Shown piece after piece: positions 9,717-18,797 of a stretch of DNA of 56,001 bases. The stretch's first letter is position 1; the number at the start of each line of letters is the position of its first letter. This DNA is from CAYSFE01 sp964430225. Lineage in GTDB: Bacteria; Patescibacteriota; Dojkabacteria; GCA-016699595; JBAXKR01. The notes under the pieces were generated by a model. That model was given only the letters and a program-made list of their open reading frames with translations, did not search any database and was not told the DNA's origin. Made by a program: the position numbers and the translations under genes. The stretch is from the NCBI GenBank assembly GCA_964430225.1, contig CAYSFE010000004.1:1-56001 (forward strand). The letters run 5' to 3'.

Positions 9717-11144
9717 TTATTTCACTTTAGGGTAATACTTTATTCCTATTTTCCTTTCGCCTATATCAATAGGATAAACCCCACTGAAACATGAGGTACA
9801 TAAAGAGCTTTCGGGTAATCCTGTAGCTTCTATTAATCCTTTATATGATAAGAAATGGAGGCTTTCTACATTAATAGCTTTTGTCATTTCTTTGAGATTC
9901 ATTTGACTGGCTATTAACTCTTTTTGATTAGGTGTGTTTATTCCATAGAAATCAGGATAAAGAATAGGGGGGGAGCTGATTAATAGATGTACTTCTTTAG
10001 CTCCTGATTCTCTCAGTCTTTCTGCAATTCTTTTTGAGGTTGTTCCTCTTACAATAGAATCATCTATTAATATTACTCTTTTACCTTTTAAGATATTTGG
10101 AATTGGATTTAGTTTCATTTCTACATCTTTAACCCTCATTTTCTGTGATGGTCTAATGAAAGTACGATGAATATATCTATTCTTAATCAAACCAAAATCA
10201 AATGGTATTTTACTCTCTTCTGAGTATCCAATAGCGGCTGGTATTGCAGAGTCTGGAACAGGTATTACAATATCCGCCTCTATACTGTTCTCTCTAGCTA
10301 ATATTCTTCCCATATTCTTTCTCACTTCATTTACACTTTTACCTAGTAAAACACTATCTGGTCTAGAAAAGTATACATATTCGAATACATCTAGTTTTTG
10401 AATACCTTCGCATATTTGGTGTGAGTGGACACCCTTTGAATCTATGACCACTAATTCTCCTGGCTTTACATCTCTAATACATGTTCCTCCAACTGCATCA
10501 AATGCACAAGTTTCAGATGAGAAAAGATAACCCCCATTAAGTTTACCAAGGGATAAAGGACGAATACCTCTTTTATCTCTTAGTGCTGCCATTTTAGTAT
10601 TTGTCATGAGAAGTAGACTAAACACTCCAGTAAAAAGTGGATAGCATTTCTTAACTGATTCTTCTAAAGAGTTCCCATTTTCCATGTACCACTCTAAAGC
10701 GGAATGCATTATTTCAGAATCATTTAGGTGAGTAGGATCAATACCTTTTGAATTAAGAAACTTTTCAAGTTTTAAAGTATTAGGTAGATTACCGTTATGT
10801 GCTAGTGCCAATATATTTTTACTACCCACTATTGGTTGAGCATGAAGTTTACCAGTACCTCCTGATGTACCATATCTGTTATGTCCAATAGCAATATTTC
10901 CTGAAAGTAGAGTTAGTAGCTCCTCGTTATATACATGTGCTACTAATCCTTCATCTTTTACTACTCGGATATTCATTCCTTCACTTGAAGCTATTCCTGA
11001 GCTTTCTTGTCCTCTATGTTGAAGAGTCCAAAGCCCTGTATGAACAAGTCTTGCTGTTTCCATATTCTCTCCAAAAGCACCAAATATTCCACATTTTTCA
11101 TGAGGAATATATTTATCGTATATATGCTTTCCTTGGAATTTCAT
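9717..11144 (-). CDS. purF: Amidophosphoribosyltransferase (glutamine PRPP amidotransferase)
   Basis: A 475-residue enzyme for the first committed step of purine synthesis: PRPP plus glutamine gives phosphoribosylamine. An N-terminal propeptide of about 17 residues precedes the nucleophile C18 (KCGIFGAF), followed by glutamine-site motifs HNRYGTSG and HNGNLPN. The PRPP loop VILIDDSIVRGTTS lies at about 357-370. The C-terminus aligns with the Fe-S type of Bacillus PurF and has CTSCFSGVYP (C449, C452). However, the position that is PCFYGID in Bacillus reads PDFYGIN here, and the first Cys of the CxxC ligand pair is not at the expected place, so a normal [4Fe-4S] cluster is doubtful. No other purine gene is in the window. 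Confidence 0.93.
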   Translation of the reverse strand: MKFQGKHIYDKYIPHEKCGIFGAFGENMETARLVHTGLWTLQHRGQESSGIASSEGMNIRVVKDEGLVAHVYNEELLTLLSGNIAIGHNRYGTSGGTGKLHAQPIVGSKNILALAHNGNLPNTLKLEKFLNSKGIDPTHLNDSEIMHSALEWYMENGNSLEESVKKCYPLFTGVFSLLLMTNTKMAALRDKRGIRPLSLGKLNGGYLFSSETCAFDAVGGTCIRDVKPGELVVIDSKGVHSHQICEGIQKLDVFEYVYFSRPDSVLLGKSVNEVRKNMGRILARENSIEADIVIPVPDSAIPAAIGYSEESKIPFDFGLIKNRYIHRTFIRPSQKMRVKDVEMKLNPIPNILKGKRVILIDDSIVRGTTSKRIAERLRESGAKEVHLLISSPPILYPDFYGINTPNQKELIASQMNLKEMTKAINVESLHFLSYKGLIEATGLPESSLCTSCFSGVYPIDIGERKIGIKYYPKVK

Positions 11145-11151
11145 GATTCAC

Positions 11152-11157
11152 ACTATA
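11152..11157 (-). promoter_or_regulatory. -10 box for purF, predicted leaderless
   Basis: On the minus strand TATAGT ends 7 nt before the purF ATG. A TTGCAA element at 11173-11178 could serve as -35, but its spacing is 15 nt, shorter than ideal. Confidence 0.4.
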
Positions 11158-11224
11158 CAAATATACCCTTGATTGCAAGTACATAGTATTTACTAAAATA
11201 TATATCTGGTATCATCAAAGGGAA

Positions 11225-11935
11225 ATGGATAAATCAGTTTCAAAAACAATATATTTTGGAGGTATTGAGATAGAGGTTATTAAAAAGAAAATGAGAAATA
11301 CAAGGATAGTTATTTCTCCAGATGGAAGGGTTAGGGTATCTACTTCTTTAAGAACACCCGAAGAAGAAATACAAAAACTTTTAGATTCAAAATATGAGTG
11401 GATAAGGAAACATAGGCAAAGATATCTTTTAAGAGAGAGGGAGAGTATCGAGAAATATTTAGATGGAGAAGTAGGCATGTTTTTAGGTAATAGATACACC
11501 TTAAAGATTGTAGAGAATACAGGAATAGATGAGATAAGTATTAGGGAGGGGAAATATATTGAGATGTTTACTAAGTATGAGTCAAGCTCTAAAAAGAACA
11601 AAAAGATATATTTAGATTGGCAAAAGAATGAATTAACAAAGATATTAAAAGAAGGTGTTAACAAATGGGAAACGGTTACGGGACTTAAAGTAGAAGAATG
11701 GACTATTAGGAAGATGAGAACAAGATGGGGGTCATGTAATACTAGAAGTAGAAAGATACTTTTTAATCTGGATTTAGTCAAAAAGAAACCTGAGTTTATA
11801 GACTACGTAGTACTTCATGAGATAGTACATATTAAAATACCTAATCATGGAAGTACTTTTAAGGAAATGCTAGATAAATATATTCCTAATTGGAGAGATA
11901 TTAGAAAGGCAGGTAATGGTAAGAGTGAAGGTTAA
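11225..11935 (+). CDS. YgjP-like (DUF45) zinc metallopeptidase
   Basis: A 236-residue soluble protein. The C-terminal domain has TRWGSC (about 166-171), HEIVH (198-202) and a downstream NHGSTF (H208). This is the zinc site of the YgjP/DUF45 family, related to the M48 and SprT-like metallopeptidases. The N-terminal 120 residues match the family's beta-rich part, including an RNTRIVISPDGRVRVS strand pair. Length is typical. The physiological substrate of this family is poorly known. The start ATG has a weak AAGGG stretch upstream. Confidence 0.85.
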   Translation: MDKSVSKTIYFGGIEIEVIKKKMRNTRIVISPDGRVRVSTSLRTPEEEIQKLLDSKYEWIRKHRQRYLLRERESIEKYLDGEVGMFLGNRYTLKIVENTGIDEISIREGKYIEMFTKYESSSKKNKKIYLDWQKNELTKILKEGVNKWETVTGLKVEEWTIRKMRTRWGSCNTRSRKILFNLDLVKKKPEFIDYVVLHEIVHIKIPNHGSTFKEMLDKYIPNWRDIRKAGNGKSEG

Positions 11936-11964
11936 TTGTAAAGATAGGTATATTTACATATAAT
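11936..11964 (+). promoter_or_regulatory. Near-consensus promoter, predicted leaderless, for the flavoprotein/glycosylation operon
   Basis: The -35 TTGTAA (11936-11941) and -10 TATAAT (11959-11964) are 17 nt apart. Seven nt separate the -10 from the ATG at 11972. The -35 begins immediately after the stop codon of the metallopeptidase gene. Confidence 0.65.
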
Positions 11965-11971
11965 CCTGACT

Positions 11972-12460
11972 ATGAAAAGTCTTGAAGAAAAAGCATCAGA
12001 AGTAATCAAAAAGATAGAGTATTTAAATATATCTTCTGTTACTCCTGATGGACAGCCCTGGGGTACACCAGTCTATACAGCCTATGACAAAAACATGAAT
12101 TTTTATTGGATATCTTGGAAAGATAATCAACACTCAATCAATTTAAGAAATAATCCCAATGCATTTGTTACTATTTATGATTCTACAGTTAATAGTGGTA
12201 CAGGCTTTGGAATATATATGGAAGGTAAGGTAGAAGAAGTAAGTAATCCATTAGTTATTGGGGAGGGTATACTAGTACTATATAAAAGAGCAAAGCTAAA
12301 ACTTGAAGATATAAAAAAGTTTATTTCTAGTTATCCTAGGAGGGTATACAGGTTTATACCACACAAGGCTTGGGTAAATGGAGATAAGAAGATTGAGGGT
12401 AGTACTATAGATACTAGAGAAGAGGTTTCTCTTGAAAAAATAATTTTAAATTTAAAATAA
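11972..12460 (+). CDS. Pyridoxamine 5'-phosphate oxidase-family (flavin split-barrel) protein
   Basis: A 162-residue protein. The N-terminal strand pattern matches the FMN-binding split-barrel fold: SSVTPDGQPWGTPVYTAYD, FYWISWKDNQHSINLRNNP, then FVTIYD and GIYMEGKVEEV. The family binds FMN or F420 and includes small oxidoreductases and flavin carriers; true PdxH has extra substrate residues that I cannot verify. The stop TAA overlaps the ATG of the next gene (TAATG), so it is translationally linked to the glycosylation genes, although no functional link is obvious. Confidence 0.75.
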   Translation: MKSLEEKASEVIKKIEYLNISSVTPDGQPWGTPVYTAYDKNMNFYWISWKDNQHSINLRNNPNAFVTIYDSTVNSGTGFGIYMEGKVEEVSNPLVIGEGILVLYKRAKLKLEDIKKFISSYPRRVYRFIPHKAWVNGDKKIEGSTIDTREEVSLEKIILNLK

Positions 12461-14580
12461 TGAAAAGGATCAAACCTTTATATGTTTTCTTGTTTGTTAA
12501 TCTACTTACCCTTGTATTCATAGTTGTTCCATATTTTAGTAATAATCTTCTTACTATTGATTTACCAGGTCATGTAATGACAGTAAGCTATACTAAAGAT
12601 TTTCTATTACCTGGAATGCAAGGGTGGAATCCATTTCAGAATTTAGGTTTTCCTCAAGGATCATTTTATCCACCTTTAATGCAATATGTTATAGCCCTTC
12701 TTTCCTCTATCTTTATTAGTGTAGAAGTATGGATAAAGATATTCTTTGGTTTAACTCTATTATCTCTTCCTTATTCAATATATTTCTTTGTTAAGAAACT
12801 TAGTTCTGAGCTATTTGAAAAGAATAATGAGTTACTTCTAATTATTGTTACCGTTTTAACATATCTTCTTTTTGTATTATTCCCTCAAACCTTTGGAGGA
12901 TCTATTAAGGCATTTACTGAAGTGGGGTTAGTGTATAACCTATTCACAATTCCTCTCTTATTTCTATTCTTAGGAATGGTTGTAACTATGTTTAGTAGTA
13001 AGGTAAATAAGTGGTATTTACTTCTAGCTTCTTTATTTTTAGCTTCTCTAATTCTTAGTCATTTAGTTACAGGACTCGTTGCTGCTTTAGTATTGGTTCT
13101 AGTAGTTATATACAAGGTGATTAAGAACAGAACTTTAAAGATTCAAGAACTATATTTAGGTGTTATCAGTTTCTTACTCACAAGTTTCTATTTAATTCCT
13201 TACCTATTAAATGGAAGATATCTAACATCTAGTAGAGTGTTACCTACACCTTTTGTTGTAGGAGTTGGAGGTATTGCCGTAACTCTTTTAGGAATAATTA
13301 TTGTCATAGGATTTAACAAATTTAAAACAAAACTAAAGATAGAAAAGAAGATTGTATATGTTTTCTTTGTAATGTTAGTTTTACTCTCAATCATTCCATT
13401 AATTGATTCTGTAACTAGTAGATTCTTTACTCAGATAAATTTTAGATTAATGCATCCATATAGACTTCTACCTTTCATCTTCTATATTGGTCTTCCAATA
13501 CTAGGAGTGATTGGGGTACAAATATTTAATAAACTCATAAAGGAAAATAGGAAGGTAATAATTGTTGTACTTGGAATTATCCTTGTTGTATTTAGCATAG
13601 CTATTTACAAGAAAGATGTTGGGATAAAAACAGTTGGAACTCTAGATCCTACAAAACTATACTCTGAATACTTAGGATCAAATATGACCAATATATATTT
13701 AAGAGAAAATATATGGGACTATTCAAGAGTAGCTTACACTAATCCAATAATAGGTAAATGGAATAACTTTTCTCTAATTGCTCAGTTTGAAGAGTCCTCC
13801 TATCTTAACCACTATATCCTCTCATTTAAAAAAGCTATAGATCCCTCAATCGACTATAACCCTGTTAAAAAACAAATATTTATAGAAGATCTAACCCTAA
13901 ATCCTGCTAAAAGAGCTTTTATGATAGATCTTTTTAATACAACTGGTGCATTTGTATTGAATGAAAATGATTTAAGTATTTGTAAGAAACTAGATAAGTT
14001 ACAAGACATAACAACGAGATACTATGATAAAGGAAGTATTAAAAAAAGAAACGATACTCTATCCTTCTGTAAGTTTGATCTTAATACTTATGGAGATGTA
14101 AATGTATATGATTTAATGGGTGGAATAGACGTTGTAGATGCTAAGGACTGGGATAAAGAAGTAATGAACTGGTGGTTAGATGAACATGAAAATCTATTAG
14201 TAGAAAGAGAAACATTTAAATACAATGGGATTCTTGGAAAAAGAATGACTTTAGGTAAAATGGATCTATCTCCTCAGAAATTAAATTGGGATAAGGGGTT
14301 CCAATCATTCAGTGTTGAAGTACCAGAAGGAGAAGATAAACTGGTGATTGCAAAGGTACAGTACAATCCAAGATGGAAAGCATATAGAATGGTTGGTGGA
14401 GTAAAAGAGGAAGTTACTGTTACAAGAGCATCACCAAGTTTACTAGCCGTAGTATCTAGTGGAAAGATATATTTTGAATATACTTTTAGTACATTTGAAA
14501 AGTTGTTAATGCTAACTAGTATTTCTACACTTTTAGGTGTATTAATAGTTTTTGTAGTTTATAGAAAGAGAAATAAATAA
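12460..14580 (+). CDS. Large polytopic membrane protein, 6-pyruvoyl-tetrahydropterin-synthase-related / GT-C-like
   Basis: A 706-residue protein with about ten membrane helices in residues 1-400, a large extracytoplasmic domain (about 410-670) and a last helix at 680-700. The first loop has DLPGHVMTVSYTKDFLLPG followed by W-N-P-F-Q-N-L-G-F-P-Q-G-S-F-Y-P-P, the pattern of proteins annotated as 6-pyruvoyl-tetrahydropterin-synthase-related membrane proteins. These probably are GT-C-type lipid-linked sugar transferases. It overlaps both neighbours by one base (TAATG) and is followed by a polyprenyl-phosphate sugar synthase and a GT39-like enzyme, which supports a glycosylation role. Confidence 0.65.
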   Translation: MKRIKPLYVFLFVNLLTLVFIVVPYFSNNLLTIDLPGHVMTVSYTKDFLLPGMQGWNPFQNLGFPQGSFYPPLMQYVIALLSSIFISVEVWIKIFFGLTLLSLPYSIYFFVKKLSSELFEKNNELLLIIVTVLTYLLFVLFPQTFGGSIKAFTEVGLVYNLFTIPLLFLFLGMVVTMFSSKVNKWYLLLASLFLASLILSHLVTGLVAALVLVLVVIYKVIKNRTLKIQELYLGVISFLLTSFYLIPYLLNGRYLTSSRVLPTPFVVGVGGIAVTLLGIIIVIGFNKFKTKLKIEKKIVYVFFVMLVLLSIIPLIDSVTSRFFTQINFRLMHPYRLLPFIFYIGLPILGVIGVQIFNKLIKENRKVIIVVLGIILVVFSIAIYKKDVGIKTVGTLDPTKLYSEYLGSNMTNIYLRENIWDYSRVAYTNPIIGKWNNFSLIAQFEESSYLNHYILSFKKAIDPSIDYNPVKKQIFIEDLTLNPAKRAFMIDLFNTTGAFVLNENDLSICKKLDKLQDITTRYYDKGSIKKRNDTLSFCKFDLNTYGDVNVYDLMGGIDVVDAKDWDKEVMNWWLDEHENLLVERETFKYNGILGKRMTLGKMDLSPQKLNWDKGFQSFSVEVPEGEDKLVIAKVQYNPRWKAYRMVGGVKEEVTVTRASPSLLAVVSSGKIYFEYTFSTFEKLLMLTSISTLLGVLIVFVVYRKRNK

Positions 14581-15311
14581 TGAAAACTTTAGCAATTGTA
14601 GTCCCTACATATAACGAGGCGGAAAATATAAAAGATCTGGTTATAAAGATTAAAGATAGTCTTAAAGAAACAGATATTAAAACTCGAGTATTAGTAGTTG
14701 ATGATAACTCTCCAGATGGTACAGGAAGGATAGTTGATGATTTAATGAGTAGTATTAACTCAGAGAACTTTATTCTAGATTGTTTACATAGGGCAAAAAA
14801 GAATGGTTTAGGTGGAGCATATATGGAAGGAATGAAAAATCAACTTGAGTATGGTGCTGACTATGTTCAACAAATGGATGCAGACTTCTCTCACGATCCT
14901 ATATATCTTCCAGCTCTTTTAAAAGAAATAGAAACTCATGATCTAGTTATTGGATCAAGATATGTAAAAGGTGGAGGAGTATTAAACTGGAATCTATATA
15001 GAAGACTGCTTAGTAGAGCAGGTAATATATTTGCTAAATGTATTCTTTGGATACCTGTAAATGATATTACGGGGGGATTTAATTTGTATAGAAGAGAAGT
15101 ATTGGAAAAGATTGGGCTTGAAAGTATAAAGACTCCGGGATATGGTTTTCTATTAGAATTAAAGTATCAAACTTTTAAGAGTGGATTTAGAATAGGGGAA
15201 TCTCCAATAATATTTAAGGATAGAGAAAGGGGAGCATCAAAGATAAGTAAAAAATATATAATAGAAGCACTTTTACTTACTATTAAATTAAGATTTGGAA
15301 AGCATATCTAA
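14580..15311 (+). CDS. Polyprenol-phosphate mannosyl/glucosyltransferase, DPM1-like GT2
   Basis: A 243-residue GT-A glycosyltransferase. Motifs: VVPTYNEAENI (7-17), VVDDNSPDGTG (39-49), the metal-binding QMDADFSHDP with D100 and D102, then GSRYVKGG and DITGGFNLYRR. The order and spacing match dolichol/polyprenol-phosphate mannose synthases without a C-terminal membrane domain. It would transfer a sugar from a nucleotide donor to a polyprenyl phosphate on the inner face, supplying the GT-C-type enzymes encoded on either side. It overlaps the next gene by 17 nt. Confidence 0.88.
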   Translation: MKTLAIVVPTYNEAENIKDLVIKIKDSLKETDIKTRVLVVDDNSPDGTGRIVDDLMSSINSENFILDCLHRAKKNGLGGAYMEGMKNQLEYGADYVQQMDADFSHDPIYLPALLKEIETHDLVIGSRYVKGGGVLNWNLYRRLLSRAGNIFAKCILWIPVNDITGGFNLYRREVLEKIGLESIKTPGYGFLLELKYQTFKSGFRIGESPIIFKDRERGASKISKKYIIEALLLTIKLRFGKHI

Positions 15312-16860
15312 AAAACTATCAAAAGTATTCTTAATAGTAATAATTCTATTAGGTATATTCTTTAGGGTATATGATTTAGAGAATAATCCTGTTCATCTGA
15401 ATCAAGATGAAGCTATGAACGGATATGATGCATATTCACTTGTAAATACTTTAAGAGATCATCATGGAAATTTCTTACCACTAAGTTTTGAATCATTTGG
15501 AGACTGGCCACCACCTGTACTTACTTATTCTACAATTCCTTTTGTAGCGATCTTTGGACTAAGTGAAACTAGTGTAAGGCTAGTCACAGCATTTTATGGG
15601 ATAGGGGTAATACTTTTATCCTTACTACTGGCAAAACAGCTAGAAATAAAAGGATGGAGTAGGGTATTTCTAGTTACCGCTTTTTCACTGGCACCTGTAC
15701 TCATTACACAATCCCGTCTTGCAATACCACCTTCAATAGTTCCATTCTATACACTTTCATCGGTAATACTACTTATAAAAATAATTAAAGATTTAAAAGA
15801 GGAGAAGAAGGTAAGACTTTGGCTGTATGTACTTACTGGTATATCTCTTGCACTTGGATTCATGACATATCCAACTCAAAAGATATTTATCCCTATGATG
15901 GTCGTAATCTTCTTTATTGTGATCATATTTAGAAACAAGTTAGAAAAGAAAAGACTATTAAAACTGATATTAATACCAGTTGTTCTTTTTGTTTTAGTAA
16001 TAGGTCATCTTTTACCATTTGTTATTGAAAGTGGAAGGTATAACTTTAGATTTAGTGTTGTTTCTCTTACAACTAAATATCAGGGTTTAGAACTTGTAGC
16101 TAGAGTAGGTAGAAGATATGTACAATATTTCTCTCCACAGTTTCTACTTCTAAGAGGTGATTTGATTAAGATGCAACATGTAGAGAACTATGGACTTGTT
16201 ACTATCCCTGTAACCTTCTTCTTCTATATAGGTCTTTTATTAATGGGAGTAAAGTCACTAAGATCAATAGTAAAGAAAGAAAAGATTAATCAGATATATT
16301 CTTTCATACTTTTAACAACATTAGCAGCACCTTTAATGGCGAGTATGACAAGAGATAACTATCATACCTTAAGAGCAATTCATTTCTTTTCAATGATTCC
16401 AATTGTTTCAACAATAGGGATATTAGAACTAAAGGAAATATTAAAGAAAGAGTTACATAAAAAAATACTAATGATATTTGTTGTACTTTCTCTAGTATTC
16501 TCCATCTTTTATGCCTTTAGTTTCTTTAATTACTATACAACTACATATAGGGAGAAGAATAAATGGGCATTCCAATACGGAGTAAAAGATTTAATAGAGA
16601 AAGCAAATACTCTTAAAGATAAAGGAGTGATAATAGATGATGTAAGTATTAATATGCCATATATCTATTACCTATTCTTTAATAAAGTAAAACCTTCGGA
16701 AGAAGTGTTCTGTGAAGTAAATGACTGTAAAAATCAACCTACAAGACCTATTGGATGGGTAGATGTAAAGAAAATAGGTAATATTAAGTTTGGGGATATA
16801 TCTAAAGAAGATTGTAAAGTAAACTATTGTTTAGATAACTGGAAATACTTCAATAAATAG
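15295..16860 (+). CDS. GT39/ArnT-like polyprenyl-phosphate-sugar-dependent glycosyltransferase
   Basis: A 521-residue protein with about eleven membrane helices. The first extracytoplasmic loop has FRVYDLENNPVHLNQDEAMNGYDAYSL, with the D-E pair used as catalytic acid in the GT39/PMT and ArnT families. The start is TTG at 15295, overlapping the preceding gene by 17 nt; the first ATG lies well inside the conserved loop and would remove helix 1. A 120-residue C-terminal soluble domain holds several cysteines (FCEVNDC, DCKVNYC). It probably transfers sugar from polyprenyl phosphate to protein or glycan outside the cell, using the product of the DPM1-like enzyme. Confidence 0.78.
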   Translation: MESISKKLSKVFLIVIILLGIFFRVYDLENNPVHLNQDEAMNGYDAYSLVNTLRDHHGNFLPLSFESFGDWPPPVLTYSTIPFVAIFGLSETSVRLVTAFYGIGVILLSLLLAKQLEIKGWSRVFLVTAFSLAPVLITQSRLAIPPSIVPFYTLSSVILLIKIIKDLKEEKKVRLWLYVLTGISLALGFMTYPTQKIFIPMMVVIFFIVIIFRNKLEKKRLLKLILIPVVLFVLVIGHLLPFVIESGRYNFRFSVVSLTTKYQGLELVARVGRRYVQYFSPQFLLLRGDLIKMQHVENYGLVTIPVTFFFYIGLLLMGVKSLRSIVKKEKINQIYSFILLTTLAAPLMASMTRDNYHTLRAIHFFSMIPIVSTIGILELKEILKKELHKKILMIFVVLSLVFSIFYAFSFFNYYTTTYREKNKWAFQYGVKDLIEKANTLKDKGVIIDDVSINMPYIYYLFFNKVKPSEEVFCEVNDCKNQPTRPIGWVDVKKIGNIKFGDISKEDCKVNYCLDNWKYFNK

Positions 16861-16863
16861 AAG

Positions 16864-16892
16864 TTTACAAAGCACTCAAATATCAATATATT
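16864..16892 (+). promoter_or_regulatory. Promoter, predicted leaderless, for the beta-helix surface protein
   Basis: The -35 TTTACA (16864-16869) and -10 TATATT (16887-16892) are 17 nt apart. The gap from -10 to the GTG start at 16899 is 6 nt. Confidence 0.6.
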
Positions 16893-16898
16893 GGTAGT

Positions 16899-18092
16899 GT
16901 GAAAATATCTAAATACCTAAACGTTTCAATATTTGTAATTCTCTTTTTATCTGTTTTCCTTTTTTATCCTCATAAAGCTGAGGCGGTTGCTACTACAAGA
17001 ACTGTATGTCCTGATCCTGTTGGTTCTTGTTCTCCATCTGACCCAGCTTTTGTAGGTGCTGATGGTATAGTGGCCGCAATAACTGCATCTAGTAATGGAG
17101 ATACAGTAAGTATAAAGAACGGAACATACAGTGGGTTTACAACACCTGTTGTAGATGGAGGTAAGTATTACTTTATAAAATTAACAAAAAATATAACTGT
17201 TACTGGAGAAAGTACTGCAGGAACAATACTTAGTGGAGCAGTTGGAAATAATGGATCGATGTTTTTAATTGATAATACGGCAGCTTCAACTATATCAAAC
17301 CTAACAGTTACTGGTGGAGTTGATGATTGTGGTTCCGATCCTTGTTCAGAGGGTAATGGAATTGAAATTAATGGAACTGGAAGCGAAACACTTTCTTTAA
17401 CAAACCTAATGGTCCATGGTAATGCAGGTGTTGGAATATTTAGCGGATATACCTCAAAAATAAATGTTTCAAATAACACGATTTATTCAAATGCCGATGG
17501 TTTGTGGATTTCTCTTTCTTCAAATTTAATAATGACAGATACAACTATATATGGTAATACAGATGGATTAGTAATATATAATGATGCTACCGTCAATATC
17601 TCTACTTCAACAATACGACAAAATACTTCAGAGGGAATTAGGGTAGTTAATAATGCCGTTGTAACCTTAACCGGTAATAATATTTATTCGAATGCTGGAG
17701 TAGGATTAGAAATAGAAGATAGTGCACATGTAAATGGTACTGGTAATTCAATATATTCAAATACATATGTTACAACTGCCTCGGGCGTGTATTGTACCGG
17801 AACAGCAGTGTTAGGCACATGGACTAATAACAATGTGTGGAATAACACTACAGCTAACTATGGATCAATCCCACCTGAGTTATGTCCTGATAAAACAGGA
17901 ATAAATGGAAATATTTCCGTAGATCCTCAAAGTCTTTTATCTTCCTCTAGTAGTTCTACAGTTTCTTTATTACCTGAAACAGCATTAGGAAACGATTCTT
18001 TTCTTAAGATCTTCATATCCTTCCTAGCTATCTGTTTAGGTATTATCTTTCTTTCAAAACATTTTGCTACAATTAGCAAAGAAGATAATTAA
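16899..18092 (+). CDS. Right-handed beta-helix surface protein with LPETA-type C-terminal sorting signal
   Basis: A 397-residue secreted protein starting with GTG. A signal peptide covers residues 1-29 (ending KAEA-VA). Then comes a DUF1565/NosD-like parallel beta-helix with repeated NxIYxNxxxGLxIxxxA coils (about 60-310): NNTIYSNADGLWI, TTIYGNTDGLVI, NNIYSNAGVGLEI. A Ser-rich linker precedes SLLPETALG (LPETA 358-362), a hydrophobic helix (368-386) and a Lys/His tail. This is the arrangement of a sortase-type sorting signal with A in place of the final G. Beta-helix proteins often bind or cleave polysaccharide; no catalytic set is recognisable. Confidence 0.75.
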   Translation: MKISKYLNVSIFVILFLSVFLFYPHKAEAVATTRTVCPDPVGSCSPSDPAFVGADGIVAAITASSNGDTVSIKNGTYSGFTTPVVDGGKYYFIKLTKNITVTGESTAGTILSGAVGNNGSMFLIDNTAASTISNLTVTGGVDDCGSDPCSEGNGIEINGTGSETLSLTNLMVHGNAGVGIFSGYTSKINVSNNTIYSNADGLWISLSSNLIMTDTTIYGNTDGLVIYNDATVNISTSTIRQNTSEGIRVVNNAVVTLTGNNIYSNAGVGLEIEDSAHVNGTGNSIYSNTYVTTASGVYCTGTAVLGTWTNNNVWNNTTANYGSIPPELCPDKTGINGNISVDPQSLLSSSSSSTVSLLPETALGNDSFLKIFISFLAICLGIIFLSKHFATISKEDN

Positions 18093-18106
18093 TACCAACT
18101 ACAAGT

Positions 18107-18748
18107 ATGTGCTATGCATATACAATTCATGAACTTTCTCAATTAATAGATAGGTATATACCTAAATATATTGATGAGAAGTTTAAGATGTATAGAGAAG
18201 TACCTGTTGTTAGACCTACTTCATATGCTCCTGTTTTAAGAAGTAATGAAAAGAATGAAGTTGAACTCACTTTAATGAGATTTGGCCTTATCCCTTTCTG
18301 GACTAAAGATATAAAGAAACTATCTCCACTTTGTAATGCAAGAGTAGAAACAATATTTGATAAACCTTCTTTTAAACACCCAATTAAGAGTAAAAGATGT
18401 ATAGTTCCAGTAAGTAGTTTCTATGAATACGATAGAAGTGGGAAGAAACCTATTCCACATACTTTTAACACAAAAGAAAAGATATTCTCCCTAGCTGGTA
18501 TATACGATGAATGGGAAGAAAACGATAAGGTAATAGAGTCGTTTTCTATAATAACAACAAGTGCCAATGATCAGATTTCTAAAATACACGACAGGATGCC
18601 TTTAATACTTCCTCAAAAACTAGAGAAAAACTGGGTTTTAAATACTGAAGTAAACTCTCAAGATGATATACATGGGCTGTTAAGTGAATTATCTTTAATG
18701 ACTCAAAGTTTCAAATTCGAAGATAATATCTTGGCTACAGGGAAGTAG
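18107..18748 (+). CDS. SOS response-associated peptidase (SRAP/YedK/HMCES family)
   Basis: A 213-residue protein starting MCYAYTI, with the essential Cys2 exposed once Met1 is removed. Other active-site elements are in place: N77 in CNARVET, E107 in SSFYEYDR and H161 in HDRMPLIL. The family forms a covalent thiazolidine crosslink with abasic sites in single-stranded DNA and so protects them. Length and motif order are normal. It starts 14 nt after the beta-helix gene and may be cotranscribed with it. Confidence 0.92.
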   Translation: MCYAYTIHELSQLIDRYIPKYIDEKFKMYREVPVVRPTSYAPVLRSNEKNEVELTLMRFGLIPFWTKDIKKLSPLCNARVETIFDKPSFKHPIKSKRCIVPVSSFYEYDRSGKKPIPHTFNTKEKIFSLAGIYDEWEENDKVIESFSIITTSANDQISKIHDRMPLILPQKLEKNWVLNTEVNSQDDIHGLLSELSLMTQSFKFEDNILATGK

Positions 18749-18797
18749 AATGTGTTAATTGGGTTTAAATACTGAGAGTAGGGCTTTCTTAATCTTC

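Noticed and set aside
11215..11781. 188-residue minus-strand ORF opposite the YgjP-like gene
   Set aside because: Low-complexity Leu/Ser/Phe-rich shadow of a confidently identified gene on the plus strand.
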